Part shown: positions 11,236 to 24,523 of the stretch, in pieces
Position numbering within the stretch: the first letter of the stretch is position 1
Layout of the letters: each line of letters opens with the position of its first letter
NCBI RefSeq assembly: GCF_963678635.1
Contig: NC_087065.1
Location: 38,341,888 to 38,405,887, forward strand
DNA from: Symsagittifera roscoffensis
Lineage: Eukaryota; Xenacoelomorpha; Acoela; Convolutidae
Length of the DNA stretch: 64,000 nt
Direction of reading: 5' to 3'
Position numbers and translations under genes: made by a program
The notes under the pieces: model-generated
What the model saw: the letters and a program-made list of their open reading frames with translations, nothing else
Told to the model about the DNA's origin: nothing
The model's database searches: none

Positions 11236-13447
11236 GGGCCGCATGCAAAAAATTAGACCAATCTAACCTGACAATTTCGAGAATCAACTTTTTTGTCAAA
11301 ATTCTCTAAAGACCAATTTAGGGAGATTACTTGTACCGGTGGGGGCCCTACCCCACCTAAAAAATTTTTGAAATGTTGGAACGCGGCCACCTAGCACAAT
11401 CAGGTACTAGTGGTGGATGTTTGTTTTTCGTATTTAGTCAAACCAAAAGAGAGCGTGGTCATGCATCGACATAATGTGCTCAAGCAAATATGTGGACTTC
11501 TACGCATTCCCATTCGCAATGCGCCCTTCGGGCGCAAATGCCAATGCTCAATTAATTTTGCCAGGTGAAAATTTTTTAAAGAAAAATTCTGATAAATTTT
11601 AAGTTAAACTACCACCAAAAAACGCAAAGATTTCAAAGTGTGGAACAATCCAGTTTTGGCTAATACCGGGCATGCAGTGATACTGATTTTGGCGAAAATA
11701 AAATGGAAAATGAAGGAAATGGAAAGAAAAAAATTGTTCAAAATAAGAACGCAACATCAAAAACTTATTTGATATCCGCTAATGTCATAATTCCGATCAG
11801 GCTGATTTCAGATTTTAAGCGTAGATTTTACGGTTACGGCTGCTCTCTCTACAGGTCCCAGAGGGACCGAGTGAGCATCCTACCTCGATCCAGGATAACG
11901 GATAGTTGTTTTAAATTTTTCACAAAATATTTTTTCACTAATGCTTGTTTTCAATTCCTCATGAGAAGCTGTATAAATTTTAAAAAATTGATTTTTTTAA
12001 TCAATGCTTCCAAGAACAACTGATGTTAGGCGGTTACAAATGCGGTTGGTGAAAACTAGTAAGGGATAATGATGAGAAAAATTGTAAGTTTTCAAATGAT
12101 TTGAAAAACAGTTTTTTCTTTTTTTCTTTTGTAAATCGGGAGAAATGAATCAGTTTTTTTTAAGTTTTCCTGGCACCACCCACTGTTCCTAAGAAATGAA
12201 GATTCCTGTTCTAGCCGTTTATAACACTTTGGCAGAAAAAACATCAATATGATGTAAAATGTTTTAAAAAAGAGAAAAAGTTAAAAATTATGTTTTTTTT
12301 TTTAAAAATAAAAAAATTGTAATTTTCAAAATTGAAAAAAAGTAAAAATTAATTGCATATTACAATTCACCGTACCCAACTTAGTGGGTATAGCATTTTA
12401 AATTACCAAAAAAAGTTGAAAATTGTAGATTTTATGAAGTTTTCATTTTGGCTATTTTTCCTTGTCGCCTCCACTTACGGCACCTTTGAGCCAACTTGAG
12501 AAACTGGAACCTAAACAAGCTATACAGATAGTCTGAATGAGCCATTTTCAGCGTGATAACACGCCTGGAAGAAAACAAAACTCCAGAAAAGAAAGAAAAT
12601 TTTGAACTTTAACCTTTTTTCTTCTTCAAATGGCGATACTTAGAATAATTTTTCAGCTGAAAAGTTCAAAAAAAATCAAAAAATTCAAATTTTGAAAAAA
12701 TTTTAAAAAAATCTCATCAGTCTGTTTATTGGAGTCTTCGAGGTTTTGGGAGATCTTATCTGGCGGCTAACAACAAAAGGATCACTTATTATAAAAATTT
12801 GAGAAAGGTCAAAAAAACATGTTTTTTCGATTTTTTTGACAGAATTCCGAAAGCAATATCTTGACTAAAAACAAAAATGAGGGCCTAAAATTAGTACAAA
12901 CAGTACTCCCACATAAAGTACATTAGGTTGGAAACAAAAAATTGACTCTGACTCAAAAATCGTTTTTTAACTTTATTTCTGAACAAAAAGTTGTAAAAAA
13001 ATCAAAAATTAAAAAATTTTTTGAAAAAAACGATTGTTTTGAAAAAGTGCCAATTTTTAGCTGAAACTTTTCATTTTAGCTAAGAAAGCCAGAGCAATGT
13101 TCTTTAAGCTCAAATAGTTTAATTAAGCAAATTATTTTCAAGTTTTTTCGTTAAAGGCTTTTATTTTGAAAAAGTATTCAAAAATGGGTAAAAAAAAGTC
13201 AAAAAAATTAATTTTCTCAGATTGAAAAACCTCCACTGCTAAGATGATTAGTTCGTTCGATAGGACTACTGAGATCAATTTAGACGTTCTTTCATAAGTA
13301 TATCAAAATTTTTATTTATTTTTGAGAATTAAGCAAAATAAAAACTTTTCCCAAATTGGGCAAAAAGCCCAAATTAGCCCAAACACCTGTTAAAAATTGT
13401 TGGGTCAAAAAGTCACAAAAGGAAACCCCTATTCGTTTGACATTTTA
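11236..13447 (+). repeat. Array unit U6 (H1 type II, cassette C)
   Basis: First cassette C copy (TGGTGGATGTTTG, near 11412). It closely resembles U10 from the cassette onward. Its 3' half is of the ACAAAAGGATCA/TTATTATAAAAATTTGAG subclass, unlike the ACAAGTGGATCA subclass of A-type units. The upstream TTGGGC dyad before its box has lost one pair (TTGGGA near 11144). Confidence 0.97.
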
Positions 13448-15663
13448 GGGCCGCATGCAAAAAATTAGACCAATCTAACCTGACAATTTCGAGAATCGAC
13501 TTTTTTGCAAAATTTCTCTATAGTCCATTTGAGGGATATTACTTGTACCGGTGGGGGCCCCTACCCCACCTCAAAAAATTTTGTAATGCTGGAACGCGGC
13601 CACCTAGCACAATCAGGTACTAGTGGCTTGATTTTAGTTTTTAGTTTTTTCTGGAACCAAAAGAGAGTGTCGTCAAGCATCGACATCTTGAGCTCAAGCA
13701 AATACGTGGACTTCTACGCATTCCCATTCGCAGTGCGCCCTTCGGGCGCAAATGCCAATGCTCAATTAATTTCGCCAGGTGAAAATTTTTTAAAGAAAAA
13801 TTCTGATAAATTTTAACTTAAACTACCATCAAAAAACGCAAAGATTTCAAAGTGTGAAACAATCAAGTTTTTGCTAATACCGGGCATGCAGTGAGACTGA
13901 TTTTGGCAAAAATAAATTGAAAAATGAAGGAAATGGAAAGAAAAAAATTGTTCAAAATAAGAACGCAACATCAACAACTTATTTGATCTCCGCTAAGGTC
14001 ATAATTCCGATCAGGCTGATTACAGATTTTAAGCGTAGATTTTACGGTTACGGCTGCTCCCTCTACAGGTCCCAGAGGGACCGAGTGAGCATCCTACCTC
14101 GATCCAGGTTAACGGATAGTTGTTCTTAATTTTTCACAAAATTTTTTTTCACTAATGCTTGTTTTCATTTCCTCATGAGAAGCTGTTTTAATTTTTAAAA
14201 AATTGATTTTATTAATCAATTCTTCCAAGAACAACTGATGTTAGGCGGTTGCAAATGCGGTTGCTGAAAACTAGTAAGGGATAATGATGAGAAAAATTGT
14301 AAGTTTTCAAATGAATTTAAAAACAGTTTTTTTCTTTTTTTCTTTTGTAAATCGGAAGAAATGAATCAGTTTTTTTAAAAGTTTTCCTCGCACCAACCAC
14401 TGTTCTTAAGTGATGAAGATTCCTGTTCTAGCCGTTTATAACACTTTGGCAGAAAAAACATCAATATGATGTAAAATGTTTTAAAAAAGAGAAAAATTTA
14501 AAAATTATGTTTTTTTTTTTAAAAATCAAAAATTTGTAATTTTCAAAATTGAAAAAAAGTAAAAATTAATTGCATATTACGATTCAGCGTACCCATTTTA
14601 GTGGGTATAGCATTTTGAATCACCAAAAAATGTTAAAAATTGTAGATTTTATGAAGTTTTCATTGTGGCTATTTTTCCTTGTCGCCTCCACTTAAGGAAC
14701 CTTTGAGCCAACTTGAGAAACTGGAACCTAAACAAGCTATACAGATAGTCTGAATGAGCCATTTTCAGCGTGATAACACGCCTGGAAGAAAAAAAACTGC
14801 AGAAAAGAAAGGAAATTTTGAACTTTAACCTTTTTTCTTCTTAAAATGGCGATACTTAGAATAATTTTTCAGCTGAAAAGTTCAAAAAAAATCAAAAAAT
14901 TCAAATTTTGAAAAAAATTTAAAAAAATCTCATCAGTCTGTTTATTGGAGTCTTCGAGGTTTTGGGAGACCTTATCTGGCGGCTAACAACAAGTGGATCA
15001 CTTATTTTAAATTTTTGAGAAAGGTCAAAAAAACCTGTTTTTACGATTTTTTAGACAGAATTCCGAAAGCAATATCTTGGCTAAAAACAAAAATGAGGGC
15101 CTAAAAATAGTACAAACAGTACTCCCACATAAAGTACATTAGGTTGGAAAGAAGAAATTGACTCTGATTCAAAAATCGTTTTATAACTTTATTTCTGAAC
15201 AAAAAATTGTAAAAAAATCAAAAACTGAAAAATTTTTTGAAAAAAATGATTGTTTTGAAAAAGTGCGAATTTTCAGCTGAAACTTTTCATCTTAGCTAAA
15301 AAAGCCAGAGCAAGGCCCTTTAAGCTCAAATAAACTAATTAAGCAAATTATTTTCAAGTTTTTTCGTTAAAGGCTTTTATTTTGAAAAAGTATTCAAAAA
15401 TGGGTAAAAAAAAGTCAAAAAAATCAATTTTCTCAGATTCAAAAACCTCCACCACCATGATGATTAGTTCGCTAGATAGGACTGCTAAAACCAATTTAGA
15501 CGTTTTTTCATAAGTATATCAAAATTTTTACTTATTTTTGAGAATTAAGCAAAATAAAAACTTTTCCCAAATTGGGCAAAAAGCCCAAATTAGCCCAAAC
15601 ACCTGTTAAAAATTGTTGGGTCGAAAAATCACAAAAGGAAACCCCTATTCGTTTGACATTTTA
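13448..15663 (+). repeat. Array unit U7 (H1 type I, cassette B)
   Basis: Follows a C unit and carries the AAAAAGTCAC plus type I head that always follows C units. Its H2 neighbourhood (GCAGTGCGCCC and AATTTCGCCAGG, 13731-13780) is shared with U22. The start codon of the commonly shared short frame is changed here (AAATTGAAAAATG). Confidence 0.96.
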
Positions 15664-17875
15664 GGGCCGCATGCAAAAAATTAGACCAATCTAACCTGAC
15701 AATTTCGAGAATCAACTTTTTTGTCAAGATTCTCTAAAGACCAATTTAGGGAGATTACTTGTACCGGTGGGGGCCCTACCCCACCTAAAAAATTTTTGAA
15801 ATGCTGGAACGCGGCCACCTAGCACCCTCAAGGTCACGTGACTTACTTTTGTTTTTGGTATTTTCTGAAAGCAAAACAATAAGGTCATGCGCCAATATCA
15901 TGGCCTCAAGCAAAGACGTCGGACTCGACGCATTCACATTAGCCTTGCGCCCTTCGGGCGCAAATGCCAATGCTCAATTAATTTTGCCAGGTGAAAATTT
16001 TTCAAATGAAAAATTCTGATAAATTTTAACTGAAACTACCACCAAAAAAACCAAAGATATCAAAGTGTGAAACAATCAAGTTTTTGCTAATACCGGGCAT
16101 GCAGTGAGACTGATTTCGGCAAAAATAAAATGGAAAATGAAGGAAATGGAAAGAAAAAAATTGTTCAAAATAAGAACGCAACTTCAAAAACTTATTTGAT
16201 CTCCACTAATGTCATAATTCCGATCAGGCTGATTTCAGATTTTGAGCGTAGAATTTACGGTTACGGCTGCTCCCTCTACAGGTCCCAGAGGGACCGAGTG
16301 AGCATCCTACCTCGATCCAGGATAACGGATAGTTGTTTTCAATTTTTCACAAAGTTTTTTTCACTAATGCTTGTTTTCAATTCCTCATGAGAAGCTGTAT
16401 AAATTTTTAAAAAATTGATTTTATTAATCAATGCTTCCAAGAACAACTGTTGTTAGGGGGATACATATGCGGTTGGTGAAAACTAGTAAGGGATAATGAT
16501 GAGAAAAATTGTAAGTTTTCAAATGAATTTAAAAACAGTTTTTTTCTTTTTTTCTTTTGTAAATCGGGAGAAATGAATCAGTTTTTTTTTAAGTTTTCCT
16601 CGCACCACCCACTGTTCTTAAGTAATGAAGATTCCTGTTCTAGCCGTTTATAACACTTTGGCAGAAAAAACATCAATATGATGTAAAATGTTTTAAAAAA
16701 GAGAAAAAATTAAAAATTATGTTTTTTTTTTAAAAAGTCAAAAATTTGTAATTTTCAAAATTGAAAAAAAATGAAAAATAATTGCATATTACGATTCAGC
16801 GTACCCAACTTAGTGGGTCTAGCATTTTAAATTACCAAAAAATGTTGAAAATTGTAGATTTTATGAAGTTTTCATTTTGGCTATTTTTCCTTGTCGCCTC
16901 CACTTAAGGCACCTTTGAGCCAACTTGAGAAACTGAAACCTAAACAAGCTACACAGATAGTCTGAATGAGCCATTTTCAGCTTGATAACACGCCAGGAAG
17001 AAAAAAAACTGTAGAAAAGAATGAAAATTTTGAACTTTAACCTTTTTTCTTCTTCAAATGGCGTTACTTAGAATAATTTTTCAGCTGAAAAGTTGAAAAA
17101 AAATCAAAAAATTCAAATTTTGAAAAAATTTTAAAAAAATCTCATCAGTCTGTTTATTGGAGTCTTCGAGATTTTGGGAGACCTTATCTGGTGGCTAACA
17201 ACAAGTGGATCACTTATTTTAAAATTTCGAGAAAGGTCAAAAAAACAAGTTTTTTCGAATTTTTTGACAGAATTCCGAAAGCAATATCTTGGCTTAAAAC
17301 AAAAACGAGGGCCTAAAATTAGTACAAACAGTACTCCCACATAAAGTACATTAGGTTGGAAACAAAAAATTGACTCTGACTCAAAAATCGTTTTTAAACT
17401 TTATTTCTGAACAAAAAATTGTAAAAAAATCAAAAATTTAAATTTTTTTTGAAAAAAATGATTGTTTTGAAAAAGTGCCAATTTTTAGCTGAAACTTTTC
17501 ATTTTAGCTAAGAAAGCCAGAGCAATGCCCTTTAAGCTCTAATAAATTAATAAACCAAATTGTTTTCAAGTTTTTTCGTCAAAGGTTTTTATTTTGAAAA
17601 AGTATTCAAAAATGGGTAAAAAAAAGTCAAAAAAATCAATTTTCTCCGATTCAAAAACCTCCACTACCATGATGATTAGTGCGCTAGATAGGAATGCTGA
17701 GATCAATTTAGACGTTCTTTCATAAGTATATCAAAATTTTTACTTATTTTTGACAATTAGGCAAAATAAAAACTTTTCCCAAATTGGGCAAAAAGCCCAA
17801 ATTAGCCCAAACACCTGTTAAAAATTGTTGGGTCAAAAAATCACAAAAGGAAACCCCTATTCGTTTGACATTTTA
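15664..17875 (+). repeat. Array unit U8 (H1 type II, cassette A2)
   Basis: Carries the AAAGACGTCGG cassette text also seen in U2 and U19, but here H2 is perfect and extended to 8 bp (TTGCGCCC/GGGCGCAA, about 15945-15963). The TGTCAAGATTCTC variant upstream of H1 is shared with U9 only, so U8 and U9 share a head. Confidence 0.97.
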
Positions 17876-20092
17876 GGGCCGCATGCAAAAAATTAGACCA
17901 ATCTAACCTGACAATTTCGAGAATCAACTTTTTTGTCAAGATTCTCTAAAGACCAATTTAGGGAGATTACTTGTACCGGTGGGGGCCCTACCCCACCTAA
18001 AAAATTTTTGAAATGCTGGAACGCGGCCACCTAGCACCCTCAAGGTCACGTGACTTACTTTTGTTTTTGGTATTTTCTGAAACCAAAAGCAAGCATGGTC
18101 ATGCATCGACATCATGTGCTCAAGCAAATACGTGGACTTCTACGCATTCCCATTCGCAATGCGCCCATCGGGCTCAAATGCCAATGCTCAATTAATTTTG
18201 CCAGGTGAAAAAAAAATTATTTAAAAAGTTCTGCTAAACTTTATTTTAAACTACCACCAAAAAACGCAAAGATTTCAAAGTGTAAAACAATCAAATTTTT
18301 GCCAATACCGGGCTTGCAATGAGACTGATGTTGACAAAAGTAAAATAGAAAATGTAGAAAATGGAAAGAAAAAAATTGTTCAAAATAAGAACGCAACATC
18401 AAAAACTTATTTGATCTCCGCTCAAATCATAATTCAGATCAGGCTGATTTCAGATTTTAAGCGTAGAATTTACGTTTACGGCTGCTCCCTCTACAGGTCC
18501 CAGAGGGACCGAGTGAGCATCCTACCTCGATCCAGGTTAACGGATAGTTGTTCTTAATTTTTCACAAATTTTTTTTTCTCTAATGCTTGTTTTCACTTCC
18601 TCATGAGAAGCTGTATTAATTTTTAAAAAATTTATTTTATCCATCAATGCTTCCAAGAACAACTGATTTTAGGCGATTACAAATGCGGTTGTTGAAACTA
18701 GTAAGGGATAATGATGAGAAAAATTGTAAGTTTTCAAATGAATTTAAAAACAGTTTTTTTCCTTTTTTTCTTTTGTAAATCGGGAGAAATGAATCAGTTT
18801 TTTTTTAAGTTTTCCTCGCACTACCCACTGTTCCTAAGTAATGAAGATTCCTGTTCTAGCCGTTTATAACACTTTGGCAGAAAAAACATCAATATGATGT
18901 AAAATGTTTTAAAAAAGAGAAAAATTTAAACATTATGTTTTTTAAAAAAAAAATCAAAAAATTGTAATTTTCAAAATTGAAAAAAAGTAAAAGTTAATTG
19001 CATATTACGATTCACCGTACCCAACTTAGTGGGTATAGCATTTTAAATTACCAAAAAATGTTGAAAATTGTAGATTTTATGAAGTTTTCATTTTGGCTAT
19101 TTTTCCTTGTCGCCTCCACTTAAGGCACCTTTGAGCCAACTTGAGAAACTGGAACCTAAACAAGCTATACAGATAGTCTCAATGAGCCATTTACAGCGTG
19201 ATAACACGCCTGGAAGAAAAAAAAACTCCAGAAAAGAAAGAAAATTTTGAACTTTAACCTTTTTTCTTCTTCAAATGGCGATACTTAGAATAATTTTTCA
19301 TCTGAAAAGTTAAAAAAAAATCAAAAAATTCAAATTTTGAAAATTTTTTTAAAAAATCTCATCAGTCTGTTTATTGGAGTCTTCGAGGTTTTGAGAGATC
19401 TTATCTGGCGGCTAACAACAAAAGGATCATTTATTATAAAAATTTGAGAAAGGTCAAAAAAACATGTTTTTTCGACTTTTTTGACAGAATTTCGAAAGCA
19501 ATATCTTGGCAAAAAACAAGAATGAGGGCCTAAAATTAGTACAAACAGTACTCCCACATAAGGTACATTAGGTTGGAAACAAAAAATTTACTCTGACTCA
19601 AAAATCGTTTTTTAACTTTATTTCTGAACAAGAAATTGAAAAGAAATCAAAAACTTAAAAATTTTTTGAAAAAAATGATTGTTTTGAAAAAGTGCCAATT
19701 TTTAGCTGAAACTTTTCATTTTAGCTAATAAAGCCAGAGCAATGCCCTTTAAGCTCAAATAAATTAATTATGCAAATTATTTTCAAGTTTTTTCGTTAAA
19801 GCCTTTTATTTTGAAAAAGTATTCAAAAATGGGTAAAAAAAAGTCAAAAAAATCAATTTTCTCCGATTGAAAAACCTCCACTACCATGATGATTAGTGCG
19901 TTAGATAGGACTGCTGAGATCAATTTAGACGTTCTTTCATAAGTATATCAAAATTTTTACTTATTTTTGAGAATTAAGCAGAATAAAAACTTTTCCCAAA
20001 TTGGGCAAAAAGCCCAAATTAGCCCAAACACCTGTTAAAAATTGTTGGGTCAAAAAATCACAAAAGGAAACCCCTATTCGTTTGACATTTTA
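17876..20092 (+). repeat. Array unit U9 (H1 type II, cassette A2), triplet member
   Basis: Near-identical from the cassette to the next unit's H1 to U13 (26743-28959) and U25 (53332-55548). All three are exactly 2217 bp and share GCAAGCATGGTCATGC, an H2 with one mismatch, ATAGAAAATGTAG in place of the usual short-frame start, and GAATTAAGCAGAATAAAAAC just before the next box. The three are 4 and 12 units apart. Confidence 0.97.
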
Positions 20093-22304
20093 GGGCCGCA
20101 TGCAAAAAATTAGACCAATCTAACCTGACAATTTCGAGAATCAACTTTTTTGTCAAAATTCTCTAAAGACCAATTTAGGGAGATTACTTGTACCGGTGGG
20201 GGCCCTACCCCACCTAAAAAATTTTTGAAATGCTGGAACGCGGCCACCTAGCACAATCAGGTACTAGTGGTGGATGTTTGTTTTTCGTATTTAGTCAAAC
20301 CAAAAGAGAGCGTGGTCATGCATCGACATAATGTGCTCAAGCAAATATGTGGACTTCTACGCATTCCCATTCGCAATGCGCCCTTCGGGCGCAAATGCCA
20401 ATGCTCAATTAATTTTGCCAGGTGAAAATTTTTTAAAGAAAAATTCTGATAAATTTTAATTTAAACTACCACCAAAAAACGCAAAGATTTCAAAGTCTGA
20501 AACAATCCAGTTTTGGCTAATACCGGGCATGCAGTGAGACTGATTTTGGCGAAAATAAAATGGAAAATGAAGGAAATGGAAAGAAAAAAATTGTTCAAAA
20601 TAAGAACGCAACATCAAAAACTTATTTGATATCCGCTAATGTCATAATTCCGATCAGGCTGATTTCAGATTTTAAGCGTAGATTTTACGGTTACGGCTGC
20701 TCTCTCTACAGGTCCCAGAGGGACCGAGTGAGCATCCTACCTCGATCCAGGCTAACGGATAGTTGTTTTAAATTTTTCACAAAATATTTTTTCACTAATG
20801 CTTGTTTTCAATTCCTCATGAGAAGCTGTATAAATTTTTAAAATTGATTTTTTTAATCAATGCTTCCAAGAACAACTGATGTTAGGCGGTTACAAATGCG
20901 GTTGGTGAAAACTAGTTAGGGATAATGATGAGAAAAATTGTAAGTTTTCAAATGAATTTAAAAACAGTTTTTTTCTTTTTTTCTTTTGTAAATCGGGAGA
21001 AATGAATCAGTTTTTTTTTAAGTATTCCTCGCACCACCCACTGTTCCTAAGAAATGAAGATTTCTGTTCTAGCCGTTTATAACACTTTGGCAGAAAAAAC
21101 ATCAATATGATGTAAAATGTTTTAAAAAAGAGAAAAAGTTAAAAATTATGTTTTTTTTTTTAAAATCAAAAAATTGTAATTTCCAAAATTGAACAAAAGT
21201 AAAAATTAAATGCATATTACAATTCACCGTACCCAACTTAGTGGGTATAGCATTTTAAATTACCAAAAAATGTTGAAAATTGTAGATTTTATGAAGTTTT
21301 CATTTTGGCTATTTTTCCTTGTCGCCTCCACTTAAGGCACCTTTGAGCCAACTTGAGAAACTGGAAACCAAACAAGCTATACAGATAGTCTGAATGAGCC
21401 ATTTTCAGCGTGATAACACGCCTGGAAGAAAACAAAACTCCAGAAAAGAAAGAAAATTTTGAACTTTAACCTTTTTTCTTCTTCAAATGGCGATACTTAG
21501 AATAATTTTTCAGCTGAAAAGTTCAAAAAAAATCAAAAAATTCAAATTTTGAAAAAAATTTAAAAAAGTCTCATCAGTCTGTTTAATGGAGTCTTCGAGG
21601 TTTTGGGAGATCTTATCTGGCGGCTAACAACAAAAGGATCACTTATTATAAAAATTTGAGAAAGGTCAAAAAAACATGTTTTTTCGATTTTTTTGACTGA
21701 ATTCCGAAAGCAATATCTTGGCTAAAAACAAAAATGAGGGCCTAAAATTAGTACAAACAGTACTCCCACATAAAGTACATTAGGTTGGAAACAAAAAATT
21801 GACTCTGACTCAAAAATCGTATTTTAACTTTATTTCTGAACAAAAAATTCTAAAAAAATCAAAAATTAAAAAATTTTTTGAAAAAAACGATTGTTTTGAA
21901 AAAGTGCCAAATTTTAGCTGAAACTTTTCATTTTAGCTAAGAAAGCCAGAGCAATGTTCTTTAAGCTCAAATAATTTAATTAAGCAAATTATTTTCAAGT
22001 TTTTTCGTTAAAGGCTTTTATTTTGAAAAAGTATTCAAAAATGGGTAAAAAAAAGTCCAAAAAATTAATTTTCTCAGATTGAAAAACCTCCACTGCCATG
22101 ATGATTACTTCGTTCGATAGGACTACTGAGATCAATTTAGACGTATTTTCATAAGTATATCAAAATTTTTATTTATTTTTGAGAATTAAGCAAAATAAAA
22201 ACTTTTCCCAAATTGGGCAAAAAGCCCAAATTAGCCCAAACACCTGTTAAAAATTGTTGGGTCAAAAAGTCACAAAAGGAAACCCCTATTCGTTTGACAT
22301 TTTA
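20093..22304 (+). repeat. Array unit U10 (H1 type II, cassette C)
   Basis: Partner of U6, sharing CGACATAATGTGCTC in the cassette and the 3' half subclass. Its head comes from the U9 triplet block, and its body from the C family. The switch falls between H1 and the cassette (about 20215-20270). Confidence 0.97.
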
Positions 22305-24523
22305 GGGCCGCATGCAAAAAATTAGACCAATCTAACCTGACAATTTCGAGAATCGACTTTTTTGCAAAATTTCTCTATAGTCCATTTGAGGGATATTACT
22401 TGTACCGGTGGGGGCCCCTACCCCACCTCAAAAAATTTTGTAATGCTGGAACGCGGCCACCTAGCACCCTCAAGGTCACGTGACTTATTTTTGTTTTTGG
22501 TAGTTTCTGAAACCAAAACAGAGCGTGGTCATGCGTCTAAATCATGGCCTCAAGCAAATACGTGGACTTCTACGCATTCCCATTCGCAATGCCCCCTTCG
22601 AGCGCAATTACCAATGCTCAATCAACTTTGCCAGGTGAAAATGTTTTAAAGAAAAATTCTGATAAATTTTAACTTAAACTACCACCAAAAAACGCAAAGA
22701 TTTCAAAGTGTGAAACAATCAAGTTTTTGCTAATACCGGGCATGCAGTCAGACTGATTTCGGCAAAAATAAAATGGAAAATGAAAGAAATGGAAAGAAAA
22801 AAAATTGTTCAAAATAAGAACGCAACATCAAAAACGTATTTGATCTCCGCTAATGACAAAATTATGATCAGGCTGATTTCAGATTAAAGCGTACAATTTA
22901 AGGTTACGGATGCTCCCTCTAACGGTCCCAGAGGGACCGAGTGAGCATCCTACCTCGATCCAGGACAACGGATAGTTGTTTTTAATTTTTCATAAAATTT
23001 ATTTTTCTTTAAGGCTTGTTTTCATTTTCTCATGAGAAGCTGTAGACATTTCAAAACATTTTGATTTCATTAAACAATGGTTCCCAAAACAACTGACAAT
23101 GGGTGCTTAAAAATACGGTTGGTGAAAACTGGTAAGGGATAATGTTGAGAAAAATTGTAAGCTTTCAAGAAGTTTTTAAAAAAAAAAGTTTCTTTTCTTC
23201 TTTTTTTTGTTAAATCAGAAATCAATCAAATTTTTTAAATTTTACCTTTGAACAACTATTATTTTTAAGTAATGAAGATTCCTGTTCTAGCCTTTTATAA
23301 CACGTTGGCAGAAAAAAACATCAAACTGTTTGAAAATGTTTTGAAATAAAGAAAAATTAAAAATTGTTTTTTTTTTGGAAAAAAGTAAAAAAATAGTAAA
23401 TTTCAAAATTGAAAAAAAGTGAAAATTAATTGCATAATACGATTCAGCGTACTCAACTTAGTGGGTCTAGCATTTTAAATCACCAAAAAAGGTTGAAAAT
23501 TGTAGATTTTATGAAGTTTTCATTCTGGCTATTTTTCCTTGTTGCCTCCACTTAAGGCACCTTTGAGCCAACTTGAGAAACTGGAACCTAAACAAGCTAT
23601 ACAGATAGTCTGAATGAGCCATTTTCAGCGTGATAACACGCCTGGAAGAAAAAAAAAATCCAAAAAAGAAAGAAAATTTTGAACTTTAGCCTTTTTTCTT
23701 CTTCAAATGGCGATACTTAGAATAATTTTTCAGCTGAAAAGTTAAAAAAAAAACAAAAAATTCAAATTTTGAAGAAATTTAAAAAAATCTCATCAGTCTG
23801 TTCATTGGAGTCTTCGAGGTTCTGGGAGACCTTATCTGGCGACTAACAACAAGTGGATTACTTATTTTAAAATTTTGAGAAAGGTCAAAAAAACATGTTT
23901 TTTCGACTTTTTTGACAGAATTTCGAAAGCAATATCTTGGCTAAAAACAAGAATGAGGGTCTAAAATTAGTACAAACAGTACTCCCACATAAGGTACATT
24001 AGGTTGGAAACAAAAAATTTACTCTGACTCAAAAATCGTTTTTTAACTTTATTTCTGAACAAGAAATTGAAAAGAAATCAAAAACTTAAAAATTTTTTGA
24101 AAAAAATGATTGTTTTGAAAAAGTGCAAATTTTTAGCTGAAACTTTTCATTTTAGCTAATAAAGCCAGAGCAATGCCCTTTAAGCTCAAATAAATTAATT
24201 ATGCAAATTCTTTTCAAGTTTTTTCGTTAAAGCCTTTTATTTTGAAAAAGTAATCAAAAATGGGTAAAAAAAAGTCAAAAAAATCAATTTTCTCCGATTC
24301 AAAAACCTCCACTACCATGATGACTAGTGCGCTAGATAGGACTGGTGAGATCAATTTAGACGTTTTTTCATAAGAATATCGAAATTTTTACTTATTTTTG
24401 AGAATTAAGCAAAATAAAAACTTTTCCCAAATTGGGCAAAAAGCCCAAATTAGCCCAAACACCTGTTAAAAATTGTTGGGTCAAAAAATCACAAAAAGAA
24501 ACCCCTATTCGTTTGACATTTTA
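22305..24523 (+). repeat. Array unit U11 (H1 type I, cassette A2) with a diverged island
   Basis: From about 22840 to 23480 this unit differs from all others by many substitutions and small indels; on both sides it is ordinary. Inside the island the H3 outer arms are GGATGCTC (22908-22915) and GAGCATCC (22943-22950), a perfect 8-bp stem that every other unit breaks at one pair. The short frame is broken by a one-base loss near 22885. The inner H3 stem and triloop are unchanged. Confidence 0.96.
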
